Assembly: GCA_965222175.1 (NCBI GenBank)
Contig: OZ244938.1
Coordinates: 2,046,001-2,110,000 of the forward strand
From: NORP240 sp965222175
GTDB taxonomy: Bacteria > Pseudomonadota > Gammaproteobacteria > Pseudomonadales > Pseudohongiellaceae
Direction: 5' to 3'
Length of the DNA stretch: 64,000 nucleotides
A model generated the notes under the pieces. That model had not been told where the DNA came from. It saw only the letters and a program-made list of their open reading frames with translations, and searched no databases. Below, one piece after another: positions 42,595-51,174 of this stretch (position 1 is its first letter; every line of letters starts with the position of its first letter). The position numbers were made by a program, and so were the translations under genes.

Positions 42595-42624
42595 CACCGC
42601 CGGCAGCGGCACCGGCCGGCGGTG
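42595..42624 (+). terminator. Hairpin after sucD
   Basis: CACCGCCGGC and GCCGGCGGTG form a perfect 10-bp stem with a 10-base loop, 68 bases after the stop. It is followed by TCATCCCCC, not a T-run, so it may protect the 3' end rather than terminate intrinsically. Confidence 0.45.
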
Positions 42625-42955
42625 TCATCCCCCTGAATTACAGTCGCATTGCGCTGGTCATCACCGTCGCCTCTTACGATCTGTCCGGCAGTTCGTCTGC
42701 GCCGCCGCGGACCACGCCCCTCAGGATTCCTACACATTCACCGCGCAAATTTCCGCAAAATGCAGTCATTTTCCACCGTTGAGCGCCGGTCCACTACTTG
42801 TTGCAGCAGCACCTTCAAGCCAACGCCCGTTGCCAGGTTTGAACAGGTCCTGGACCTCCGTCGAGATTTCCGGAACCGCATTGCAAGTCTACAGACTCCA
42901 GACTACGCCCGATAAGAGTAATGGCCCGGTCTGAAAATACACCGCGGGTGCGGAA

Positions 42956-43063
42956 GGGTTATGCCGGGTTTCGAAGCTGAGGACGTCCGAGGCAGGGATG
43001 CCGAGGTCGAGCGCACAGGGATGTGCGTCTGCGATCCTCAGATTCGGAACCCGGCATAACCCC
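42956..43063 (+). repeat. Double-hairpin dispersed repeat, copy 5
   Basis: Arms GGGTTATGCCGGGTT and its complement (with two mismatches further in) enclose the core with GGCA-GGGA-TGCC and GCACA-GGGA-TGTGC hairpins. The second hairpin contains ACAGGGATGT, an exact match to the CsrA consensus core ACARGGAUGU. Confidence 0.87.
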
Positions 43064-43310
43064 CCCGACCACAGAACCAGCTTTCAAAATGAGCCATCGC
43101 TGTCAAAGGCGATCCGCCGTCTCCGGTTTACGGCAATAACCGGGGCAGAGGAGGCGCCGTTCTTCTCTGCTGCTGTCAACGGAACGTCACTGGCGGATGG
43201 AACGGTGACAGGACTTGCCCGTGGAAAGGATAGAAACCGCCGTCGGTACTCCCCGGATTTCGATCAACTGCTCGTTTTTTCTGCCGGTTTTTTCTGGCCT
43301 GTAACGCGGT

Positions 43311-43399
43311 AAATTTAGTAATCTCCTTAACTTAGAGGTTCTAAATTTTGTAGCGGTTGTGTTAGGCTTGTGCAAAATTTGGTACTTAGTACGAAATTT
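43311..43399. promoter_or_regulatory. Pair of AT-rich palindromes upstream of TonB operon
   Basis: First, AAATTTAG...CTAAATTT with inner AATCTC/GAGGTT (43311-43348). Second, AAATTTGGTAC-TTA-GTACGAAATTT (43375-43399, one mismatch). Both share AAATTT ends and sit in locally AT-rich DNA about 370-450 bases before the operon. They may be protein-binding sites; neither matches a Fur box I recognise. Confidence 0.4.
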
Positions 43400-43767
43400 A
43401 AGGGACTGGCAACAGGCTGCAATGTAAAAGGTTACTTGGGCACTCATTTTGGTAACAGAGTGGGTAGAAAGGTAACTTAGCGCTGCAGTTTTTAAGTCAG
43501 GGATTTCTGCCAGCCTCGACAGGGGTTTGACAAGAACAGGGAAAGCCTCGGCAGAAGGGCGAATTAAGGACAATAACAAAACACGTATGGTTAAGTTTTA
43601 GGGTTCTACGTCTTACAGCGCATCTCTTTCAGCATGGCGACAGCCAATGGGCCGGCTCGCGGATTTCAATCCGCTGCAATACAGTGCATGGCCGTCAGAA
43701 GTCGGAAAGAGTTCACCGTTTGGACAGGAAGCCAACTGACATCAAGAACAAACAGATAGGATGGAAA

Positions 43768-44574
43768 ATGAACTACCGTCGATTATCCAGTAAGATCCTG
43801 GCGCCTTTCGCTTCACTGGCGTTTGTCATGGTGAGTGGTACGCAGGCTGCCGAGATCATGATTGATACCAGTGTCATTGATCGGGCGCTCAGCGTTCTCG
43901 AACAACAACACGATGAACTCGCGCAAACCCAGAATCAGATTAACCGTCTGGCCAATGCCGCCAGTTCCACCTTTGAGCAATTCAAGCAGGAAAATGACAA
44001 TCTCGAAGCCTTGCTGGTATTGAATGCTGAATATCGGCAGTTGATTGCTGTCCAGGAACGGAACATCGCCACCCTGGACGAGAGTATCGCCAACGTCGAG
44101 GTGGTGACGCGGGAAATTCCCCTGCTGATGGAACGGATGATGACCAGCATGGAGCAGTTCGTCGAGCTGGACCTGCCGTTCCTGATGGAGACCCGGCGCA
44201 ACCGGGTGACCTTCGCCCGCAATGCAATCGACAACCCGGACGTTTCCATCGCGGAGAAATTCCGCCAGGTGCTGGTGCTCTACCAGAACGAAACCCTGTA
44301 CGGACGTACCCACGAAACCTACCAGGACACCATCGTCCTTAATGGCGAGGAACGGGACGTGAATATTCTGCGGGTTGGCCGCATTGCGCTGTTGTTCCAG
44401 ACCACCGACCGGCAGATTACCGGACGGTGGAACAACGAAACCCGTCAGTGGGAAGAACTGCCTGCCGGTGAGTATCGAACCGCCATACAGGCTGCGATCC
44501 GTGTCTCCAGCGGCCTGGACGCCCCACGAATTATTGAATTGCCAATCGAAGCACCGGAGTTAGCACAGCAATGA
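43768..44574 (+). CDS. DUF3450 periplasmic coiled-coil protein
   Basis: 268 residues from the ATG at 43768 (GGATGG upstream); an earlier in-frame ATG would spoil the signal peptide. Signal peptide ends VSGTQAAEI. Residues ~30-115 form a long coiled coil (LEQQHDELAQTQNQINRLAN, 20; FEQFKQENDNLEALLVLNAEY in part). The C-terminal half, with GRIALLFQTTDRQITGRWN, defines DUF3450. In TonB2-type clusters this protein always precedes TtpC. Probably periplasmic, helping energy transfer. ATGA overlap with the next gene. Confidence 0.9.
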   Translation: MNYRRLSSKILAPFASLAFVMVSGTQAAEIMIDTSVIDRALSVLEQQHDELAQTQNQINRLANAASSTFEQFKQENDNLEALLVLNAEYRQLIAVQERNIATLDESIANVEVVTREIPLLMERMMTSMEQFVELDLPFLMETRRNRVTFARNAIDNPDVSIAEKFRQVLVLYQNETLYGRTHETYQDTIVLNGEERDVNILRVGRIALLFQTTDRQITGRWNNETRQWEELPAGEYRTAIQAAIRVSSGLDAPRIIELPIEAPELAQQ

Positions 44575-45965
44575 AAACAATAATCAAGACCATCAGTTTT
44601 TCAGTATCCGCTTTCCTGCTGACCTCTGCTGCCAATGCTCAACTGAACACCACCGAATTGCTTAACATGGTGGAGCAGAACCAGATTGCCGAGTCGGAAG
44701 CGTACCGGACGCGGCTGCAGGAATTCCAGAATGCTGCAGACCAGCAGGAAGCCATTCTCGAGCAGACCCGGGACCGGGTGAGCGAGCAGGAACAGCTGCA
44801 GACCGAACTGAGCGACCAGTTCGAAGCCAACGAAATCGAGATCGCCGACAAGCGGGAAGTGCTGCGTGACCGACGTGGTGACCTGAACGAACTGTTCGGT
44901 ACCCTGCAGGGTGTCGCCGGCGACTTCATGAGCACGTTTACCGGCTCTATCATCAGCGCCCAGTACCCGGGCCGCACCGATTACCTGGAAGGCTTCATCG
45001 CCCGCGCCGGCAGTACCACCGAGCAGCTGGCGATTGACGAAATCGAGCGCTTCTGGTTTTTCATGCAGCAGGAAATGACCGAGTCCGGCAAGGTGGTCAA
45101 GTACAGCGGCACCGTGGCGCTGCCATCCGGTGAATCGGTAAACCGCCAGATTACCCGGATCGGTGCATTCAATGCCGTGTCCGAGGGCGAATACCTGCAG
45201 TACAACGCTGACCTGGGTCAGCTGCAGGTGCTGCCACGCCAGCCTTCCGGCAGCATGATCAACCGGGGTTATTACCAGAACCAGGCACAGGAACTGGAAA
45301 ATGCCACCAGCGGCTACGTCAAGGTGGGCCTTGACCCCACGGGTGGTATCGGCGGACAGGTGTTCGCCAACCTGGTCAACTTCCCGACGGTTGACGAGCA
45401 GGTGCGCAATAATTCCGGGCCCATCGGTTTCACTATTATCGGTATCGGTATCATCGGTGTCCTGGTGGCGCTGATCCGCTCCCTGATCCTGACCCTGGTC
45501 AACATGAAGGTGAAGCGTCAGCTGAAGTCCGAAACCCCGATGAAGAACAACCCGCTGGGTCGCGTGCTGGCCGTGGCCGAAGCCAATCCCAACGCGGACA
45601 CGGAAACCCTTGAACTGAAGCTTGGCGAGGCGATCCTGCAGGAGACCCCATCGCTGGAGCGTTTCCTCACCTTCATCAAGATTATTGCAACCATCGCCCC
45701 GCTGATGGGTCTGCTGGGTACGGTTACCGGTATGATCCAGGTGTTCCAGCAGATTACGGTATACGGCGCCGGCGACCCGACCATCATGGCCGGCGGTATT
45801 TCCGTGGCCCTGATGACCACGGTACTGGGTATCACCGTTGCCATTCCCACCGTGCTTATGCATACCTGGGTCAAGAGTAAGAGTGACAACATCATTCATA
45901 TTCTTGAAGAACAGGCAACAGGCATGATCGCCGAGAAGGCGGAGAAAAAAGCGGCATCTCAGTAA
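44571..45965 (+). CDS. TtpC-like MotA/TolQ/ExbB proton channel protein
   Basis: 464 residues. Signal peptide (LLTSAANAQ), a periplasmic coiled-coil region (~residues 25-110), a further periplasmic domain, then a membrane segment GFTIIGIGIIGVLVALIRSL (20) and a MotA/TolQ/ExbB domain with IIATIAPLMGLLGTVTGMIQ (20) and ISVALMTTVLGITVAIPTV. This is the architecture of TtpC, the fourth component of Vibrio-type TonB2 systems. Inner membrane. Confidence 0.92.
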   Translation: MKTIIKTISFSVSAFLLTSAANAQLNTTELLNMVEQNQIAESEAYRTRLQEFQNAADQQEAILEQTRDRVSEQEQLQTELSDQFEANEIEIADKREVLRDRRGDLNELFGTLQGVAGDFMSTFTGSIISAQYPGRTDYLEGFIARAGSTTEQLAIDEIERFWFFMQQEMTESGKVVKYSGTVALPSGESVNRQITRIGAFNAVSEGEYLQYNADLGQLQVLPRQPSGSMINRGYYQNQAQELENATSGYVKVGLDPTGGIGGQVFANLVNFPTVDEQVRNNSGPIGFTIIGIGIIGVLVALIRSLILTLVNMKVKRQLKSETPMKNNPLGRVLAVAEANPNADTETLELKLGEAILQETPSLERFLTFIKIIATIAPLMGLLGTVTGMIQVFQQITVYGAGDPTIMAGGISVALMTTVLGITVAIPTVLMHTWVKSKSDNIIHILEEQATGMIAEKAEKKAASQ

Positions 45966-45988
45966 CCGACTGCGGAGGGTAATCAATT

Positions 45989-46519
45989 ATGTACTTCACG
46001 CTGTTAGATATGGTCGATGCCATCAGCAATTTCATGGATCGCGGTGGCCCGGTACTCTGGGTCATCGCCTGCCTGCTGCTGGTCAAGTGGTCGCTGGTGT
46101 TTGAGCGTGTCTGGTATCTTCACACCACGCACAGGAAAAACGTCAAGCATACGCTGGCTACCTGGAATGCGCGCTCCGACACCCAGTCCTGGAGCGCCCA
46201 CCAGATTCGTCAGATGATGATTTCCAAGGTATCACTGGACCTGCGTACCACCATGCCGATGATTGAATCGCTGGTGGTGGTCTGCCCGCTATTGGGACTG
46301 ATCGGTACGGTCACCGGCATGATCGAGGTGTTCTTCGTGATGGCGGTAACCGGCGGCGGCGACGCCAAGTCCATGGCCGGGGGCGTGTCCAAGGCAACCA
46401 TCCCCACCATGGCCGGAATGGTCGGCGCGTTATCCGGGATTTTTGCCTCGAACTGGTTGAAAGCCAGTATCGATCGCGACCTGGAACTGCTGGAAGACCA
46501 CTTGCCGTTGAGTCATTGA
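45989..46519 (+). CDS. exbB: ExbB-type proton channel subunit (TonB2 system)
   Basis: 176 residues, short as in ExbB2 proteins. Three membrane segments; VCPLLGLIGTVTGMIEVFFV and GVSKATIPTMAGMVGALSGI (each 20) are the conserved MotA/TolQ/ExbB core. Harvests proton motive force with ExbD for TonB. GGAGG lies 14 bases before the ATG. Confidence 0.93.
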   Translation: MYFTLLDMVDAISNFMDRGGPVLWVIACLLLVKWSLVFERVWYLHTTHRKNVKHTLATWNARSDTQSWSAHQIRQMMISKVSLDLRTTMPMIESLVVVCPLLGLIGTVTGMIEVFFVMAVTGGGDAKSMAGGVSKATIPTMAGMVGALSGIFASNWLKASIDRDLELLEDHLPLSH

Positions 46520-46570
46520 CATGAAAGACGAAAGAAGTGACGACGGTCTTTTAATTGAGGGGTACGCACC

Positions 46571-46978
46571 ATGAGATCAGGATTGATGAAAAAGAAGGAC
46601 CAGGAGCCGGCAGGTGAGATTGACCTCACCCCGATGCTGGACGTCGTTTTTATTCTACTGATTTTCTTTATTGTAACGTCGGTATTCATTACCGAAGCCG
46701 GCATTGATGTCGCTAAGCCGGAGGCCTCCACCGCGGAACCGAAAAGCAAGGATCTGATCCTGATCGCTGTCAGTCCGCAGGGAGACATCTGGATAGACGG
46801 GGAACAGATTGATCCGCGTTTCATTCGTTCCCGTTTCGAGCTGCGGCTGGCAGAGGCACCGAATTCTTCTGTTGTCATCCAGGCCGACCAGGCAGCTAAT
46901 AACGAGTATGTCATGATGATCATGGCCGCTGCCCGGGAAGCCGAAATAGCGGACGTTTCAATTTCAACTGAAGCCTAA
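46571..46978 (+). CDS. exbD: ExbD-type biopolymer transport protein
   Basis: 135 residues. A single N-terminal membrane helix carries the essential aspartate in LTPMLDVVFILLIFFIVTSV (20), followed by a periplasmic domain (ILIAVSPQGDIWIDGEQID). Partner of the preceding ExbB. 51 bases after exbB. Confidence 0.94.
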   Translation: MRSGLMKKKDQEPAGEIDLTPMLDVVFILLIFFIVTSVFITEAGIDVAKPEASTAEPKSKDLILIAVSPQGDIWIDGEQIDPRFIRSRFELRLAEAPNSSVVIQADQAANNEYVMMIMAAAREAEIADVSISTEA

Positions 46979-46995
46979 TCAACGGAGGCCTGAAA

Positions 46996-47616
46996 ATGAT
47001 ATTTTTAAGATGGGGCTTGTCTTTGGTTCTCGCAGGCGGAATAACGTTCGGCCTTTTCTATTTCATGCAGGCATTGATTGCCACCGGTGACCGGGTGGAG
47101 CAGAACGTCAATGTGGTGCGGGTAGTCGACGCCACCATGCCGGATATCGAGCTCGAAGTCATCGAGGAAATCGACGAACCGGAGCCTATAGAAGATCTTA
47201 ACGAACCACCCCCGGAACCGGAAAACCGCCAGGTGGACCTGGATAGCGGGCCTTCGCTGGCCATCGCCCGTACCGAGGTGGACCTCGATGCCGGCCTGGA
47301 TCTGGGCAACGCCTCGATTTCCATTACCGACGGCGAGATGCTGCCACTGGTAAACGTAACACCCCAGTACCCCACCCGGGCCGCTTCCCGCGGTATCGAG
47401 GGATGGTGCCAGGTGGCGTTCACCGTGGACGGTGACGGCAACGTGGTGGAGGACACCATTCGCGTCGTTGACGCCGAGCCTCCCCGGATATTCGATCGCT
47501 CGTCGATCCGTGCCGCCGCCCGGTTCAAGTTTCAGCCACGGGTACAGGATGGCGTGGGCGTGCCCGTACCCAACGTGCAGTACGTTTTCCGATACGTCCT
47601 GGAAGGTGATCGGTAA
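46996..47616 (+). CDS. tonB: TonB-type energy transducer
   Basis: 206 residues. N-terminal membrane anchor (LSLVLAGGITFGLFYFMQAL, 20), a Pro/Glu-rich spacer (EEIDEPEPIEDLNEPPPEPE, 20), and a C-terminal TonB domain: VTPQYPTRAASRGIEGWCQV (20), VDAEPPRIFDRSSIRAA and KFQPRV. Spans the periplasm to open TonB-dependent receptors. Its spacer is shorter than that of TonB1, as in TonB2. Last base shared with the next ATG. Confidence 0.93.
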   Translation: MIFLRWGLSLVLAGGITFGLFYFMQALIATGDRVEQNVNVVRVVDATMPDIELEVIEEIDEPEPIEDLNEPPPEPENRQVDLDSGPSLAIARTEVDLDAGLDLGNASISITDGEMLPLVNVTPQYPTRAASRGIEGWCQVAFTVDGDGNVVEDTIRVVDAEPPRIFDRSSIRAAARFKFQPRVQDGVGVPVPNVQYVFRYVLEGDR

Positions 47617-48962
47617 TGAAAAAATCACTTCTCAGCAGTCTTCTTGTTGTTGCCCTGTTCGCGGCAAACCTGGCCATGTTGCAGGTCGCCCGGGCGGGTG
47701 AAGAGCAGCGGGCACCACCGCCAACCCGGTCTTCCGAGGTGTTGAGTGAGCCGGTGTTCCGTGCCATCAGCGAAATCCAGGAAATGATGAGCCCCGAGGA
47801 TCCGGAGGACGAACCGGACTACGAACGGGCCAAGCAGGAACTGGACGAGCTCTACGAACGTCGATACGAACGGATGAACGACTTTGAAAAGTCCACCATC
47901 CTTAATTTCTACACCAACTACTACCTGTCCACGGACAATATTCCCGAGGCCATCCGCACCTTCCAGCAGATCCTCACCATCGAGCAACTGCGCGAGGACG
48001 TCAGGTTGCGGGCCCTGCGTGCCCTGGGCCAGTTGAACATGGCCGAGGAGAATTTCGAGGCCTCCATCGACTATTACACGCAGTGGCGTGAACTGTCGCT
48101 GGAAGAAGACGAAACGGTATTTCTCGGTCTGGCCAACAGCCACTACTCGCTGGGCAACTATGCCGAGGCGGTGCCGCACATGCTGGCCCACATGGAAATG
48201 CTGGCGGAGAACGGTGACCGCATTGATCGCAACAAGTGGGGGCTGCTCAACGTCCTCTACATTGAACAGGAAGATTACGAGAGCGCGCTGGAGGTCACCG
48301 AGAACATGGTGGTCCAGTTCAACGAACCGGCAGACTGGCGCAATCTGTCGGCGATCTACTCCTTCCTGGACCAGGACACCAACCGCATCGGCTCCCTGAG
48401 CCTGCGCTACATGCTGGGAAACATGGACAGCGACACCGAGTACATGAACCTGGGCCAGTCACTGGCCGGCGAGGAAACCCCCTACAGCGGTGCGCAGATC
48501 ATCCAGGCCGGTATGGACAACGGCATCGTCCCGGAAGACGAGGATAACCTGAGTGTGCTGGTGCAGCTGTACCAGCTGGCCAACGAGTTCGACCTGGCAT
48601 TGGAACCGGCAACCAAGCTGGCTGAAATCTCCGAGTCCGGCGACGGCTATGACACGCTGGGGTACGTGCAGTACATGCTGCACGACTACGAGGCCGCGGC
48701 GGAAGCCTTCAGGAACGCCATCGACAAGGGTGATCTCAGCAACCCGGCGGACACCAATCTGTTTCTGGCCCGCGCCCTGGTGGAACTGGACGAGTACGAC
48801 GACGCGGCGGCAGCGGCGCGCCGTTCCGCTGATATCGGTGGTGAATCGGACCAGCGGGCCGCACGCAACTACCTGAATTTCATTCAGGGACAGCAGAATC
48901 GTTACAATGCCATAGAGCGACGTAAAGCCAACGTAATCGATTACTATGTCTCCTATGATTGA
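47616..48962 (+). CDS. Periplasmic TPR protein of the TonB2 cluster
   Basis: 448 residues. Signal peptide (LLSSLLVVALFAANLAMLQV, 20; RAGEE). Multiple tetratricopeptide-like helices, for example IPEAIRTFQQILTIEQLRED (20), AEENFEASIDYYTQWREL, YNYAEAV-like LGNYAEAVPHMLAHMEM and YEAAAEAFRNAIDKGD. Proteins of this type end TonB2/TtpC clusters and probably scaffold periplasmic contacts. Overlaps tonB by one base. Confidence 0.88.
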   Translation: MKKSLLSSLLVVALFAANLAMLQVARAGEEQRAPPPTRSSEVLSEPVFRAISEIQEMMSPEDPEDEPDYERAKQELDELYERRYERMNDFEKSTILNFYTNYYLSTDNIPEAIRTFQQILTIEQLREDVRLRALRALGQLNMAEENFEASIDYYTQWRELSLEEDETVFLGLANSHYSLGNYAEAVPHMLAHMEMLAENGDRIDRNKWGLLNVLYIEQEDYESALEVTENMVVQFNEPADWRNLSAIYSFLDQDTNRIGSLSLRYMLGNMDSDTEYMNLGQSLAGEETPYSGAQIIQAGMDNGIVPEDEDNLSVLVQLYQLANEFDLALEPATKLAEISESGDGYDTLGYVQYMLHDYEAAAEAFRNAIDKGDLSNPADTNLFLARALVELDEYDDAAAAARRSADIGGESDQRAARNYLNFIQGQQNRYNAIERRKANVIDYYVSYD

Positions 48963-49050
48963 CCGCTGAGCGCAACGACGCCATCGGCGTCGTGGTGCCG
49001 CGGGGCAGGCTCATCGGCCTGGCCTGTCGAGCAGCCAACCGGCCGGCACG

Positions 49051-49079
49051 CTTGAATAGTCTGAAATCGACCCCATAAA
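49051..49079 (+). promoter_or_regulatory. Sigma-32 heat-shock promoter of htpG
   Basis: CTTGAA (49051-49056), 14-base spacer, CCCCATAAA (49071-49079): a near-perfect heat-shock promoter (consensus CTTGAA-N13-15-CCCCATNTA). The predicted start is near 49086, about 74 bases before the htpG ATG. Confidence 0.85.
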
Positions 49080-49106
49080 AAGCCCAGCGACTGCTGGGCT
49101 TTTTTG
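49077..49106 (+). terminator. Rho-independent terminator of the TonB operon
   Basis: AAAAAGCCCAGC-GACT-GCTGGGCTTTTTT: a strong stem with a 4-base loop and a T-run. It overlaps the -10 and predicted start of the htpG heat-shock promoter. Confidence 0.93.
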
Positions 49107-49159
49107 TGCCCGGTGAATCGGTACATCACAAGTCGAAACAGGACAAAAGAGGGTAATCA

Positions 49160-51130
49160 ATGACCGCTGAAAACAAGGCAGAAACCAGGGGCTTTGAAAC
49201 CGAAGCCAAGCAGCTGCTGCACCTGATGATCCATTCCCTGTACAGCAACCGCGAAATCTTTCTGCGGGAGCTGATCTCCAACGCCTCGGATGCGGCGGAC
49301 AAGCTGCGCTTCCAATCTCTTTCCAACCCGGAGTTGCTGGCCGAGGATGCAGAGTTCAGTGTCACCATCGATTACGACACCGAAGCCGCTACGGTGACCG
49401 TTGCCGACAACGGCATCGGCATGACGCGGGACGAGGTGATCACCAATCTGGGCACCATCGCCAAATCCGGAACCGCCCAGTTCCTGGAATCACTGACCGG
49501 TGATCAGCAGAAAGACTCGAAGCTGATCGGTCAGTTCGGCGTGGGCTTTTATTCCGCCTTCATCGTGGCGGACGAAGTCGAGGTAATCACCCGCAAGGCA
49601 GGTCTCCCTGCAGAAGAATCCGTGCACTGGAAATCCTCAGGGGAATCCGACTACACCATCGAAACCACGGAGAAGGCCGAACGTGGCACCACGGTGATAC
49701 TGCATCTGAAGAGCGAAGCGACGGAATTTGCTGAACCGTACCGGCTGCGCAGTATCGTCAAGAAATATGCCGATCACATTTCCATCCCGGTGTTGATGCG
49801 CAAGGAACAGCCGGCCCCGGAGCCGGACAGCGCGAAAGACGCAGAAGCAGAAGCAAAGGATGAATCGGAAAAGGGCGGGGAACAGGAGGCGAAAGCGGCA
49901 GACGCGCCGGAATTCGAAACCGTCAACCTGGCAAAGGCATTGTGGACGCGTCCACGCAAGGAGCTCAACGACGAAGAATACCGGGAGTTCTACAAGCATG
50001 TCAGCCATGACTTCGAAGACCCGTTGACCTGGAGCCACAACAAGGTGGAAGGCAAGCTGGAGTACACCAGTCTGCTCTATGTGCCGTCCCGGGCGCCGTT
50101 CGATTTATGGAATCGCGAGGCGGCCAGGGGATTGAAGCTGTACGTGCAGCGGGTATTCATCATGGACGATGCCGAGCAGTTTCTGCCGCTGTACCTTCGT
50201 TTTATCAAGGGAGTGGTGGATTCCAACGACATTTCGCTGAACGTATCCCGGGAAATTCTGCAGAAGGACCCGGTGGTGGACTCCATGCGCAGCGCGCTGA
50301 CCAAGCGCGCCCTGGATATGCTGGAAAAACTGCGGGAAAACCAGCCGGATAAATACCACGCGTTCTGGAAAGAATTCGGCCAGGTGTTGAAAGAGGGACC
50401 GGCGGAGGACTTTGCCAATCGCGAAAAGATTGCCGGCCTGCTGCAGTTTACCACCACCGAATCCGGGTCCGCCGATCAGGATCAGGGCCTGAAGGACTAT
50501 GTCCAGCGGATGAACGAGGACCAGGAAAAGATCTACTACCTGGTTGCCGACTCCCTGGCTGCTGCCCGCAACAGCCCGCACCTTGAAATTTTCAAGAAGA
50601 AAGGTATCGAGGTAATCCTCATGGTCGATCGCATCGACGAATGGCTGATGGGGTATTTGAACGAGTTCGACGGCAAGCAGTTTCAGGACATCACCCGCGG
50701 CGAACTTGACCTGGGTGACCTGGAGGACGAAGAAGAGAAATCCCGGCAGAAAGAAGTCGAGGAAGAGCTGAAAGACCTGGTTGAGCGGGCCAGGAAGACC
50801 CTGGGCGAACGAGTCCAGGAGGTGCGTTTTTCACACCGGCTTACCGACTCCCCGGCCTGCCTGGCCATGGGCGAGCACGATATGGGTGAACAGATGCGCA
50901 AGATCATGGAGGCATCGGGACAGCCGGTACCGGAGAGCAAACCGGTTTTCGAACTGAATCCGGAACACCCGCTGGTGGAGAAGCTGGACAAGGAGCAGGA
51001 CGAGGATCGCTTCGCCGATCTCATGGGGGTCCTGTTCGACCAGGCCGCTCTGGCCCAGGGACGGCAACTGGACGACCCCGGTCAATACAGCCGGCGACTC
51101 AACAAGCTGTTACTGGAGCTCTGTGAGTAG
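49160..51130 (+). CDS. htpG: Molecular chaperone HtpG (Hsp90)
   Basis: 656 residues. N-terminal GHKL ATPase: LYSNREIFLRELISNASDAA (20), VADNGIGMTRDEV, GTIAKSGT and GQFGVGFYSAFIVAD. The charged insertion at residues ~215-260 (AKDAEAEAKDESEKGGEQEA, 20) is longer than in E. coli HtpG (624). Middle domain FDLWNREAARGLKLYVQRVFI (part) and C-terminal dimerisation domain are intact. A heat-shock promoter drives it. Confidence 0.97.
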   Translation: MTAENKAETRGFETEAKQLLHLMIHSLYSNREIFLRELISNASDAADKLRFQSLSNPELLAEDAEFSVTIDYDTEAATVTVADNGIGMTRDEVITNLGTIAKSGTAQFLESLTGDQQKDSKLIGQFGVGFYSAFIVADEVEVITRKAGLPAEESVHWKSSGESDYTIETTEKAERGTTVILHLKSEATEFAEPYRLRSIVKKYADHISIPVLMRKEQPAPEPDSAKDAEAEAKDESEKGGEQEAKAADAPEFETVNLAKALWTRPRKELNDEEYREFYKHVSHDFEDPLTWSHNKVEGKLEYTSLLYVPSRAPFDLWNREAARGLKLYVQRVFIMDDAEQFLPLYLRFIKGVVDSNDISLNVSREILQKDPVVDSMRSALTKRALDMLEKLRENQPDKYHAFWKEFGQVLKEGPAEDFANREKIAGLLQFTTTESGSADQDQGLKDYVQRMNEDQEKIYYLVADSLAAARNSPHLEIFKKKGIEVILMVDRIDEWLMGYLNEFDGKQFQDITRGELDLGDLEDEEEKSRQKEVEEELKDLVERARKTLGERVQEVRFSHRLTDSPACLAMGEHDMGEQMRKIMEASGQPVPESKPVFELNPEHPLVEKLDKEQDEDRFADLMGVLFDQAALAQGRQLDDPGQYSRRLNKLLLELCE

Positions 51131-51136
51131 CGGAAA

Positions 51137-51158
51137 CGGCTGCAGCCTGATGCAGCCG
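51137..51158. terminator. Hairpin between convergent htpG and argS
   Basis: CGGCTGCA-GCCTGA-TGCAGCCG, a perfect 8-bp stem seven bases after the htpG stop and 17 bases beyond the argS stop on the other strand. It may serve both transcripts; T-runs are poor. Confidence 0.5.
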
Positions 51159-51174
51159 CGTATTCATTGTTTAC

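Larger units (their letters stand above)
42528..43767. other. Long intergenic region, sucD to TonB operon
   Basis: 1240 bases without a convincing gene. Contents: hairpin after sucD (42595-42624); double-hairpin repeat copy 5 (42956-43063); an AT-rich stretch with two palindromes (43311-43348, 43375-43399); and a GCGGAT-TTCA-ATCCGC hairpin (43659-43674). Open frames here lack ribosome binding sites and similarity. Confidence 0.6.

Noticed and set aside
42649..43579. Small frames in the sucD-TonB gap
   Set aside because: Odd composition, overlap with the repeat, and no ribosome binding site.
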